Shown piece by piece: positions 1 to 6,972 of a DNA stretch of 58,428 nucleotides. The notes under the pieces were generated by a model. That model was given only the letters and a program-made list of their open reading frames with translations. It had not been told where the DNA came from and ran no database searches. The first letter of the stretch is position 1. The number at the start of each line of letters is the position of its first letter. The position numbers were made by a program, and so were the translations under genes. This DNA is from Phycisphaeraceae bacterium (GTDB lineage: Bacteria; Planctomycetota; Phycisphaerae; Phycisphaerales; UBA1924): assembly GCA_021297895.1 (NCBI GenBank), contig JAJTHN010000037.1:1-58428 (forward strand). The letters run 5' to 3'.

Positions 1-281
1 TCGTGACCGCGTCTCGGGACCAGACCGCGCGGGTGTGGGATGCGGTCACCGGCGCGAGCCTGGCCGAGCTGACGGGGCATACGGAGTGGTTGCTCTCCGC
101 GGCCTTCAGCCCGGATGGCACGCGGATCGTGACCGCATCGGAGGACGGCTCCGCGCGGGTGTGGGACAGCGTGCCGTACCGCGAGCGGTATGCGGAGCGG
201 CGGTCCAACGCCCCGGGCCGGGAGCCGAGCGCTGCGGCCTCTGATGCGCCCACGCGCCCCGCGCCCCGGGCGGGGCCTTGA
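1..281 (+). CDS. WD40-repeat protein, 3' end only (5' truncated by window)
   Basis: The frame is open from the left edge to a TGA at 279-281, so the gene begins outside the window. The visible 92 residues show the end of one WD40 blade (TASRDQTARVWD) and one complete blade that starts at GHTEW, continues through FSPDGTRIVTAS and ends in SARVWD. A Pro/Ala/Arg-rich tail without structure follows. WD40 blades form beta-propellers that act as protein-interaction platforms. In planctomycetes such propellers are often the C-terminal sensor half of membrane Ser/Thr kinases, but no kinase part is visible here, so that link is inference only. It converges on the minus-strand gene ending at 599. Confidence 0.8.
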   Translation, partial: VTASRDQTARVWDAVTGASLAELTGHTEWLLSAAFSPDGTRIVTASEDGSARVWDSVPYRERYAERRSNAPGREPSAAASDAPTRPAPRAGP

Positions 282-598
282 TCCTGACCCGCCGCGGTCG
301 AACCCGGCCGCGGTGGGTCTCCCCGCGTTGCCGCCGCCGTCGCCTGCTGGCCCCGGGGTGCCAGCGTGCTGCGGGGGCGTGGCACCGGTATCCATCTTTG
401 GCGTGCCACCGGTTCGTCGGGCTTTGGCGACGAGCCGTTGCGTTCGCGCATCGGCGCTCGATCAACAAGGGCTCGGTTGCTTGTTCGCGAGTCCAGCCGC
501 ATCTACTCCCCGCAGAAGCTCGTGGAACCGGTGTCGCGGGAGCGGTGCCGCGCTCCCGGGGAAGGATCTTGATGGGCCGTTGGCCTTTGCGTCGGTCT
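282..598. other. Convergent intergenic region with two hairpins and a short direct repeat
   Basis: No gene is supported in these 317 bases between two convergent genes. It contains an imperfect 12-base direct repeat (cgtggcaccggt at 378-389, cgtgccaccggt at 402-413). It also contains a 9-bp stem at 411-419/428-436 with one G-T pair and a perfect 8-bp stem at 537-544/551-558. Neither stem has a T tract, so they are at best weak or Rho-assisted terminators for the flanking genes. Confidence 0.5.
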
Positions 599-1438
599 TT
601 ACAGCGCCAGCGCGGCGTGGAGGCGGTCGCGGAGGCCGGCCGCGGCGAGCGATTCGACGCGGGGCTCATCGTAAAAGACTTCGAGCATGCGAGGTGCGGG
701 GGGAGTGGGCGCGCGGCTTTTGCCCTCGCGGAGCACCGCCGCGAACGCGGGCCAGTCGATCGTGCCGTCGCCGGGCATGCGGTGGTCGTCGAGCGTGCCG
801 TCGTTGTCGTGGATGTGGTAGTACGCGATCGCCGGCAGGCACGCGCGGGTCGCGCTGATCAGGTCCGAGGTGATGTGCGCGTGGCCCGTGTCCAGGCACA
901 TGCGGATGTGCGGCGAGCCGGCATCCAGCACGCACTGCGCCAGCGCCACCGGGTCGTGGCCCAGCGGGTTGTTGTACGGCTGGTTCTCGATCAGGTACAC
1001 CACGCCCAGGCGCTGGCCGACCTCCGCCAGACGCGAGAGAAAGTCCATGAGCATCGGCACGCGCCGGACCTTCTCGCGGGCCAGCTCATCGAGCGACATG
1101 TTCCGCATCCCCTCGTTCCACTTGCTCGGGTGCACCACGACCATCGGCCCGCCGAGGTCGCGGGCGAGTTTGCCCTCGTCCTCGTAGACCTTCAGGCAGT
1201 GCTTGCGGTGCTCGGGGTCATCGCTGGAGGGGTCAAGATGGAAGCCGAAGACGCCGTGGATCGAGTCGTACTTCAGGCCGAGCGAACCGGCCAGCCGCAG
1301 GGCCTCGGCCACGGTCGGGGGCTTCTGCTCGTTGCGGTAGAACTGCAGCGTGGTCACGCCCACCGCGGCGTAGGCGCTCAGCAGCCGATGGACATCGAAG
1401 GTAAAGCCGAAGGGTGCGACCGTTGCGAGCGCCGGCAT
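599..1438 (-). CDS. Sugar phosphate isomerase/epimerase-like TIM-barrel protein
   Basis: 279 residues, typical for the AP-endonuclease-2/xylose-isomerase-like barrel family. Metal-ligand-type segments are visible: VVHPSKWN near residue 105, IENQP near 160, CLDTGHAH near 190, HIHDNDG near 220 and LEVFYDEP near the C-terminus. Family members isomerise or epimerise sugars, inositols or related hydroxy acids using a divalent metal; the substrate cannot be read from sequence. The ATG at 1438 has a GGAG about 8 bases upstream and a TATACT -10-like hexamer about 30 bases upstream. It lies downstream of mcsB on the same strand, separated by 51 bases, so it may be cotranscribed. Confidence 0.85.
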   Translation of the reverse strand: MPALATVAPFGFTFDVHRLLSAYAAVGVTTLQFYRNEQKPPTVAEALRLAGSLGLKYDSIHGVFGFHLDPSSDDPEHRKHCLKVYEDEGKLARDLGGPMVVVHPSKWNEGMRNMSLDELAREKVRRVPMLMDFLSRLAEVGQRLGVVYLIENQPYNNPLGHDPVALAQCVLDAGSPHIRMCLDTGHAHITSDLISATRACLPAIAYYHIHDNDGTLDDHRMPGDGTIDWPAFAAVLREGKSRAPTPPAPRMLEVFYDEPRVESLAAAGLRDRLHAALAL

Positions 1439-1489
1439 ACAGACTCCAGCAGGGAGCGGGCGGGCGGAGTATACGGGTCGGGCCGGGGT

Positions 1490-2599
1490 TCAGCCATGCG
1501 CGCCGGCGAGCCGGGCGCGGACAAGGTCCGCCCGGGCCTCCCGTCGACGCTGCTGGTCCATGTCCTGCCCGGTGATGCGCTGCAGGTGCGCCGGCTGGAC
1601 CATGAGCATGAGCTGGTTGACCGTCGCCTCCGAGAGGTTGGGCAGGATGCCGAGCAGGGCGCCCAGACGCGTGAGGCTGAGCATGGTCAGGGCCTCCTCC
1701 GGGGCGAGCAGGCGGGCGGCGCGGAGCGTGCCCAGCGCGCGCCAGCACAGGTCCTCCATGAACCGGCGGCGGACATCCATGATGCGCCGGCGGGCCTCGC
1801 GCTCGGCACGGACGATGTCGGGCACGATGTCCGCCTCGATGTCGTTCAGCAGCGCCGCCTCGGACTTGCCCAGCGTGGTCTGGTTGGAGATCTGGTAGAG
1901 GTCGCCGGTGGCCTCGGAGCCCTCGCCGTAAAAGCCGCGGACGGTCAGGTTCATGTCGCGGGCGGCGCGCTTGGCCTTGTCGATGTCGTTGGTCAGGCGC
2001 AGCGCCGGCAGGTGCAGCATCACGCTCATGCGCACGCCGCAACCGACGTTCGTCGGGCAACTGGTCAGGTACCCGAACCGCGGCGAGAAGGCAAAGTCGA
2101 TCAGGCCGTCGAGCCGGTCATCGGCGTCGTTGACCTGCGCCCAGGCCTGCGACAGGGCCAGCCCGGCGCGGAGGGACTGCAGGCGCAGGTGGTCTTCCTC
2201 GTTGACCATGACCGAGAGGTGCTCATCGGGGAGCGAGACCAGCAGGCCGCGGGGCGCATCGCCGCGGGCGTGCTCCTTGCTCATGAGGTGGCGTTCGACC
2301 AGCAGCGTGCGGTCGAGCGTCGGGGTCTTGTGGACATCGAGCCAGAGGGTGCGACGCCCGAGGCCGCAGTGCATCAGGCGGTCGCGGCAGAGCTCGAGCG
2401 TCTGCTGGCGCAGGTCGTTGTCGGCCTTGGAGAGGAACGCAAACCCATCGATGTTCCGGGCGATGCGCACGCGCGAGGAGATCACCACGTCGTTGTCGGC
2501 TCCGTCGCCGGTGAGCCAGTGCGCCCCGGCCCGGAGCTGCTCGGGAGGGATCGGCGGCTGCGGCGAAGACGGCGGCGGCGGGGGGGGGGTGTCGCTCAC
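1490..2599 (-). CDS. mcsB: Protein-arginine kinase McsB
   Basis: 369 residues. McsB is a phosphagen-kinase-fold enzyme that phosphorylates arginines in proteins, marking them in Firmicutes for ClpCP degradation. Family landmarks seen: SSRVRIARN (41-49), NEEDH (133-137, with the catalytic Glu pair), SCPTNVG with Cys181, GFYGEGSEA (222-230) and ISNQTTLG (237-244). It starts with GTG whose last bases overlap the mcsA stop (GTGA), so translation is coupled to mcsA. Residues 5-16 are a Pro/Ser tract encoded over a run of ten G on the + strand (2580-2589). The conserved domain begins only near residue 25, so the first 20 residues look like a dispensable tail. ClpC is not in the window. Confidence 0.95.
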   Translation of the reverse strand: MSDTPPPPPPSSPQPPIPPEQLRAGAHWLTGDGADNDVVISSRVRIARNIDGFAFLSKADNDLRQQTLELCRDRLMHCGLGRRTLWLDVHKTPTLDRTLLVERHLMSKEHARGDAPRGLLVSLPDEHLSVMVNEEDHLRLQSLRAGLALSQAWAQVNDADDRLDGLIDFAFSPRFGYLTSCPTNVGCGVRMSVMLHLPALRLTNDIDKAKRAARDMNLTVRGFYGEGSEATGDLYQISNQTTLGKSEAALLNDIEADIVPDIVRAEREARRRIMDVRRRFMEDLCWRALGTLRAARLLAPEEALTMLSLTRLGALLGILPNLSEATVNQLMLMVQPAHLQRITGQDMDQQRRREARADLVRARLAGAHG

Positions 2600-3309
2600 G
2601 CGAGGTCACCCCGCGGCGGGGCATCCGAGCGTGCATCGGGCTCGGGGGATGAGCGAGCGGTCAGCAGCGCGCGGAGTTCATCGCGGAGACGCGCGGCCAG
2701 TTCGTACTGCTCGTTGCTGATCGCCTCGGCCAGGCTCGCGCGGAGCATCGACAGCCTGCGCGTCGTCGCGATGACCGGCGCTGCCCCCGCGGCGGGGGCC
2801 GACTCGGCCCCGCGATATCGCGCCGGCTTCTTGCCCACGTGCCACGTGCCGCCCTCGTGAGCGCGGGCCAGCAGCGGCGCGAGCAACTCCGCGAACGCGG
2901 CGTAGCACGCGGGGCAGCCCATCTGACCCTGATGACGAAACTGCGCGAAGGTGAGTTTGCAGCCCGGACAGGTTGTGCGGGCCCCGGCGATGATGCTGGC
3001 CTCGTCGCCGCCTGCGTCGCTGGTGCCCTCGCCGGGGATGTCGGTCGGTCCTTCGCCCAGTTCGTGCGGCGGCTCATCAGCCCCCGCCGCGGCGGAGTGG
3101 GCCGATGCATCGCTCGATGGCGAGAGGTTGATCGGTGTGTCCGGGGCGGTCGGCGCATCGTCCGCGGGGGAGACGGCATCGCCGGATGTGGGCTGTCGGC
3201 CCTTGGCGCGGCGGGCGCAGCGCTCGCACAGGTGCGCCTCGACGTGCTGACCCTGGGCGACGATCAACTCGTGAATCGTCGCCTCGTTGTCGCAGCGGTC
3301 ACACTTCAT
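2596..3309 (-). CDS. mcsA: McsA-like zinc-finger/UVR protein, activator of McsB
   Basis: 237 residues. The N-terminus has two CxxC pairs (Cys3/Cys6 and Cys28/Cys31). After a long acidic Ser/Pro/Asp-rich linker a second zinc-binding segment follows (TCPGCKLTFAQFR then GCPACY). The C-terminal helix resembles the UVR motif (LRASLAEAISNEQYELAARLRDEL in two overlapping parts). This is the McsA layout; McsA binds and activates the arginine kinase McsB. The linker makes it longer than the Firmicutes protein. It overlaps mcsB by 4 bases. Upstream is a TACCAT hexamer nine bases before the ATG and no Shine-Dalgarno, suggesting a nearly leaderless mRNA that begins the mcsAB operon. Confidence 0.9.
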   Translation of the reverse strand: MKCDRCDNEATIHELIVAQGQHVEAHLCERCARRAKGRQPTSGDAVSPADDAPTAPDTPINLSPSSDASAHSAAAGADEPPHELGEGPTDIPGEGTSDAGGDEASIIAGARTTCPGCKLTFAQFRHQGQMGCPACYAAFAELLAPLLARAHEGGTWHVGKKPARYRGAESAPAAGAAPVIATTRRLSMLRASLAEAISNEQYELAARLRDELRALLTARSSPEPDARSDAPPRGDLA

Positions 3310-3318
3310 CGGTGTGAG

Positions 3319-3324
3319 ATGGTA
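3319..3324 (-). promoter_or_regulatory. Putative -10 element of mcsA (leaderless type)
   Basis: Minus-strand TACCAT, separated by 9 bases from the mcsA ATG at 3309. No purine-rich ribosome binding site is present between it and the start. The rpmB terminator lies just upstream, so mcsAB needs its own promoter here. Confidence 0.5.
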
Positions 3325-3349
3325 TCGCCAAGAGGCGAGCGATGGGGCG

Positions 3350-3393
3350 GACCAAAACGAACGACTCCGCGCACGCGGGGTGCGCGGAGTCGT
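3350..3393 (-). terminator. Rho-independent terminator of rpmB
   Basis: A perfect 14-bp stem (3361-3374 with 3380-3393, loop of five bases at 3375-3379), followed on the minus strand by TCGTTTTGGT. It lies 40 bases past the rpmB stop and before mcsA. Confidence 0.85.
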
Positions 3394-3433
3394 GGATGAT
3401 CAACTCAGCAAGCCCGATGGACGGGCGGACCGA

Positions 3434-3712
3434 TCAGGCCTTGCCGGCGGACTTCATCGGGCGGGTGTAGCCGATCTTGCGGGAGAGCGGCTTGACCACC
3501 AGGCCGGACTTGATGGCCTTGGCCGAGGCGAGGATGCGGGTCGGCACGCCGTCGACGACGGCGGTGACCTTCTGGAGGTTGGGGCGGAACTTCCGGCGGG
3601 TGATGCCGGTGGGCTTGAGGCCGAAGCCGCCCTTTTGGATCTTCTGGCCGCGGTACGTGCGCTGCTTGCCGAAGGACGACTTCTTACCGGTAAAGTGGCA
3701 GACGTAAGGCAT
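3434..3712 (-). CDS. rpmB: 50S ribosomal protein L28
   Basis: 92 residues, normal length for bacterial L28, a component of the large ribosomal subunit. It starts MPYVCHFTGKKSSFGK and contains the family pattern of basic residues with TGITRRKFRPNLQKV in the middle. The ATG at 3712 is preceded by GAGGATCCC. A single-gene unit is suggested by the strong terminator right after it. A perfect 8-bp inverted repeat sits about 30 bases upstream in the leader or promoter and could be regulatory. Confidence 0.95.
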   Translation of the reverse strand: MPYVCHFTGKKSSFGKQRTYRGQKIQKGGFGLKPTGITRRKFRPNLQKVTAVVDGVPTRILASAKAIKSGLVVKPLSRKIGYTRPMKSAGKA

Positions 3713-3741
3713 GGGATCCTCGCTCAGAGAAGGGCCTCGAT

Positions 3742-3770
3742 TGTTGACCGCAGAGTGGGCCGGGTCAACA
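3742..3770. promoter_or_regulatory. Perfect inverted repeat in the rpmB leader/promoter
   Basis: tgttgacc (3742-3749) and ggtcaaca (3763-3770) are exact reverse complements with a 13-base spacer. It lies 30-58 bases upstream of the rpmB start. It could be a DNA operator or, in RNA, an 8-bp hairpin for autogenous control of L28. Function is inferred only. Confidence 0.4.
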
Positions 3771-3875
3771 TGCGGCGACGAATGTTCGATGCGTGTTCGG
3801 GTCTTGGGAGGGCAAACTGGACGAAATACCGACCTGAGCGTGCCCCTTGGGCCTCTCGGGGCCTGCCGGTCGGGC

Positions 3876-5105
3876 TCAGGAGCGCTTGATGTTCTCGCGG
3901 GTGAGCATCAGTTCGAGCGTCTGGACGACGAAGTCGACCTCGCGTTCGGTCAGGTCGTTGTAGAACGGCACGGCGATCGTGCGCTGGCTGACGGACTCGG
4001 CGATGGGGAAGTCGCCGGACTTGAAGCCGAAGCGTTCGCGGTAAAAGGGCTGAAGGTGGATGCAGGGGAAGTAGTCCGCCGCGCCGACCTCATGCCGGCG
4101 CATCCCGGCGATGATCCGGTCGCGCTCGTCGCGGGTATAGGTGGTGGCCAGTCGGAGGACGAAGACGAACCAGCTCTGGGTGGTGTCGGGGAGCGTCGTC
4201 GGGAGCACGACATCGGAGTTGCCGAGCAGCCGCTGGAAGTACATGTCGCTGACGCGCTGCCGCTTGGCCAGGATGTGATCGAGGCGTTTGGTCTGCGCCA
4301 GGCCCAGTGCCGCGTGGAGTTCGCTCAGACGGTAGTTGTACCCGAGGCGTTCGTGCACGAGCCAGGAGCCGAGGCCCGCGTGGGCGGAGCCGGCGGTGGT
4401 CACGCCGGCGCCGCCGATGCCGACGGCGGTCGGTGAGGCGGTGCCCGAGGGGGTCGTCGGCAGCGGTCGGCCCTGCGAGCGGAGGCTCCGGCACATGTCG
4501 GCGATGCGTTTGTCGTTCGTGACGATCATCCCGCCTTCGCCCGTGGTGATCTGCTTGTTGGGATAGAAGCCGAAGACGCCCACGCGCCCGAACGAGCCGC
4601 AAGGCCTGCTGCCGACCGCCGATCCGAGCGCCTCGCAGCAGTCCTCGATGATGGGCAGTTCGTACTTCGCGGCGACCTGCTCGTACGCGTCCATGTGCGC
4701 CGGGTTGCCGAAGGTCTCGACGGCGATGATCGCCTTGGTCCGCGGCGTGATGGCATCGGCGAGTTTCTGCGGGTCCATGTTCAGCGTCTTGGGACAGATG
4801 TCCACGAAGACGGGCTTTGCGCCGACGTACAGGATGACGTTCGCGCTGGCGATGAACGAGAAGGGCGTGGTGATCACCTCATCGCCCGGGCCGACACCCA
4901 GGGCCAGCAGGGCCATATGCAGCCCGGCGGTTCCCGAGGAGCAGGCGATGCCGAAGTCGCGGTTCACGCGGGCGGCCAGCGCGTGCTCGAACTGTTCCTG
5001 AACCGGGCCGATGCTCAGGCGGCCGCTGCGGAGGACGCTGGTGACCGCGTCGATCTCCATGCTGGTGATGTCGGGTTTGCTCAGCGGGATCTCGTGGATG
5101 CTCAT
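3876..5105 (-). CDS. DegT/DnrJ/EryC1/StrS-family PLP aminotransferase
   Basis: 409 residues. These enzymes transfer an amino group from glutamate to keto-sugars for cell-surface glycans, LPS or glycoproteins. Seen: SSGTAGLHMALLALG (phosphate-binding region), VDICPKTLNMD, ED at the PLP ring (IIEDCCEALG) and the Schiff-base lysine in FGFYPNKQITTGEGG (Lys184). GYNYRLSELHAALG follows near residue 255. Odd: between SQGR (210-213) and the HERLGYNYR segment lies a Gly/Ala/Thr/Pro-rich insert of about 36 residues (213-248) not usual in the family. No other sugar-nucleotide genes are adjacent, so the sugar substrate is unknown. Confidence 0.93.
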   Translation of the reverse strand: MSIHEIPLSKPDITSMEIDAVTSVLRSGRLSIGPVQEQFEHALAARVNRDFGIACSSGTAGLHMALLALGVGPGDEVITTPFSFIASANVILYVGAKPVFVDICPKTLNMDPQKLADAITPRTKAIIAVETFGNPAHMDAYEQVAAKYELPIIEDCCEALGSAVGSRPCGSFGRVGVFGFYPNKQITTGEGGMIVTNDKRIADMCRSLRSQGRPLPTTPSGTASPTAVGIGGAGVTTAGSAHAGLGSWLVHERLGYNYRLSELHAALGLAQTKRLDHILAKRQRVSDMYFQRLLGNSDVVLPTTLPDTTQSWFVFVLRLATTYTRDERDRIIAGMRRHEVGAADYFPCIHLQPFYRERFGFKSGDFPIAESVSQRTIAVPFYNDLTEREVDFVVQTLELMLTRENIKRS

Positions 5106-5255
5106 GAGGTGGGCTCGTCGGCGCGGAGGGAATGACGGACTTGATATGCCCGTGAGGCCGGCCGGGGAGGCCGAACGCGGGGCACAGAGAGGTTATCGGA
5201 TGATCCGGGCGGGTCGATCAGCGGCAGGAGCGGAATTCACGCGCGTGAGCGCCGG

Positions 5256-6884
5256 TCACGGCAGAACCGTGGACATCAGGCGGGAAAGTGCCGCGCGGTC
5301 GTCCTGGGCCAGGCGCAGCGCCAGCCATGCGGCCTGCACACGCTGGGCCTCGGGAAGTCCGCCGACGCCGAGCGCGACGCGAGCGACCTGCGCGCGGAGC
5401 GCCTCGGGCGCTGGCTGTTCCTTGGTGTGCCGCGCGCGGAGGAGCGTGGCCAGCGCGCTGGCGGCGGGTTGATCGAACCGCTGTTCGAGCATGCGCGCGG
5501 CCATTGCGGCATCGTCGATGCGCAGTGCGCCGATGAGGATCGCGTTGATCCCCTGCTGGTGCGATGCTTCGACGCGCTCGGCCAGCAGCTCGACCAGCGC
5601 CTCGGGTCCCGCACGCCCCAGTTCGCTCGCGGCGGTCGCGGCGATGGATCGGGCCTCGGCGTCGGCGTTCTCCGGCAGCGAGCGGATGATCGCTTCGCGC
5701 ACGGGGCGGGCCTTTTCCATGGGCCACGAGCGCACGCTCCGCAAGGCCCAGCGGGAGCACGGCGCGTGGCCGTGCGTGACCAGTTGCGCCACCGCCGCGG
5801 CGGATGAGCCGCACTCGATCCGCAGGGCCAGGAGCGCCTGCCCGGCGTCGCGGAGCAGGGGCAGTTCGTCGGCGCAGAGCGCATCGATCAGCGCTTCGGG
5901 CATCAGCGTCGCGTTCTCGCTGGCCGCGTCGAGAGCCCCGAGCATCATGCGCGTCCGCGAGCCGGGATCGACCGACAGCCGCCACTCATCGAGCACGGCG
6001 CGCTGTGCTTCGGGTGAGCCGGGAGCGATGGCCAGCATCGCGAGCGTAATGGTGACGCGTGTTCCGGTGTCGGTCGCGGCGAGGTCGCGCATGCGAGCGA
6101 GCACGCCGAGAGACTCCTCGAGCCGCTCGCGGCGCAGCGAGAGCAGCAACTGTTCGAGCGCCGATTCGCCGCCGGGGGCCATCACAGCGCGCCAGGTGCG
6201 TTCGATTGTTCGGGAGGCTTGCTCCGCCAGCGCGGCATCGCCGCTGCGGCGCGCGACAAGGGCCGAGTGGAGCGCCACGTGCGGGCGCGGGCTGTCCATC
6301 CCGAGTATCGCCGGTCGCAGCGAAAGACCGGGCATGCCCTGGCGAAGCAGTTCGGAGGTCGCCGAGATGTTGATGCACGGGTCCACATCGTCGGCGCGAG
6401 CCAATTCGCTCAACTGCGCGGGTGTGAACATGGAAGAGTCCAGACCCTGCAGCAGGATCGCGTTGCGAAGCTCGGCATCATCGATCTTGCGGAGCAGCAG
6501 GAGGTTGAGACCTTCGCCGGGACGAAGCTCGGCCGATGCGAGAATGCCCTGCGAAATCAGCAGCGGATCGCCCGACATCGCCAATTGGGAGAACAGCGGC
6601 TCGAGCGTCGGGTCGCGGAGTGAACGCAGAGATCGCAGCACGACAAAGCGATCGGCCGCGCTCCGGGAGAGCAGCGCTTCACGGAGGACGCGCGTGACAT
6701 CCGCCGAGGAAGGCGCCGCGTTGTCGGTCGCGGCCGCGGGTTGGGGCGGCTGGACCGTCGGTGCGGGCTCGCTCTGAGCCATCGCGAGGCTGGCCGAGAG
6801 CGCGGCGATGGCGATCGCGGGGGCCGCACGCGGACGCGTACGGCTGCGAACGAACCTGGTTTCGGGCGTCGCCGATCGGTACAT
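5256..6884 (-). CDS. Exported alpha-helical repeat protein (HEAT-like), function unknown
   Basis: 542 residues from the ATG at 6884. This start is chosen because it gives a plausible signal peptide (basic start, then APAIAIAALSASLAMA, cleavage near AMAQS). The frame is open further upstream to 7160, but that part overlaps dnaA and is Arg/Pro-rich shadow. The mature part is helical Ala/Leu/Arg-rich with repeated motifs such as LRSLRDPTLEPLFSQLA and EALVELLAERVEA, reminiscent of HEAT/ARM solenoids. Function is not recognised. It follows dnaA by 88 bases, and a TAACCT hexamer ends 8 bases before the start. Confidence 0.7.
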   Translation of the reverse strand: MYRSATPETRFVRSRTRPRAAPAIAIAALSASLAMAQSEPAPTVQPPQPAAATDNAAPSSADVTRVLREALLSRSAADRFVVLRSLRSLRDPTLEPLFSQLAMSGDPLLISQGILASAELRPGEGLNLLLLRKIDDAELRNAILLQGLDSSMFTPAQLSELARADDVDPCINISATSELLRQGMPGLSLRPAILGMDSPRPHVALHSALVARRSGDAALAEQASRTIERTWRAVMAPGGESALEQLLLSLRRERLEESLGVLARMRDLAATDTGTRVTITLAMLAIAPGSPEAQRAVLDEWRLSVDPGSRTRMMLGALDAASENATLMPEALIDALCADELPLLRDAGQALLALRIECGSSAAAVAQLVTHGHAPCSRWALRSVRSWPMEKARPVREAIIRSLPENADAEARSIAATAASELGRAGPEALVELLAERVEASHQQGINAILIGALRIDDAAMAARMLEQRFDQPAASALATLLRARHTKEQPAPEALRAQVARVALGVGGLPEAQRVQAAWLALRLAQDDRAALSRLMSTVLP

Positions 6885-6972
6885 GACAGCAAAGGTTATG
6901 CGCGAGGCTCCGAGAGAACGCGCGGCGTGCGGATCGGGGCTCGTCCAGGTCCGCGAGCAGCGGACCGAGGCA

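Noticed and set aside
278-2860. Long open frame of 860 codons on the + strand
   Set aside because: It is the antisense of the isomerase, mcsB and mcsA genes, Arg/Ala/Val-rich with no family motifs; a GC-rich shadow.
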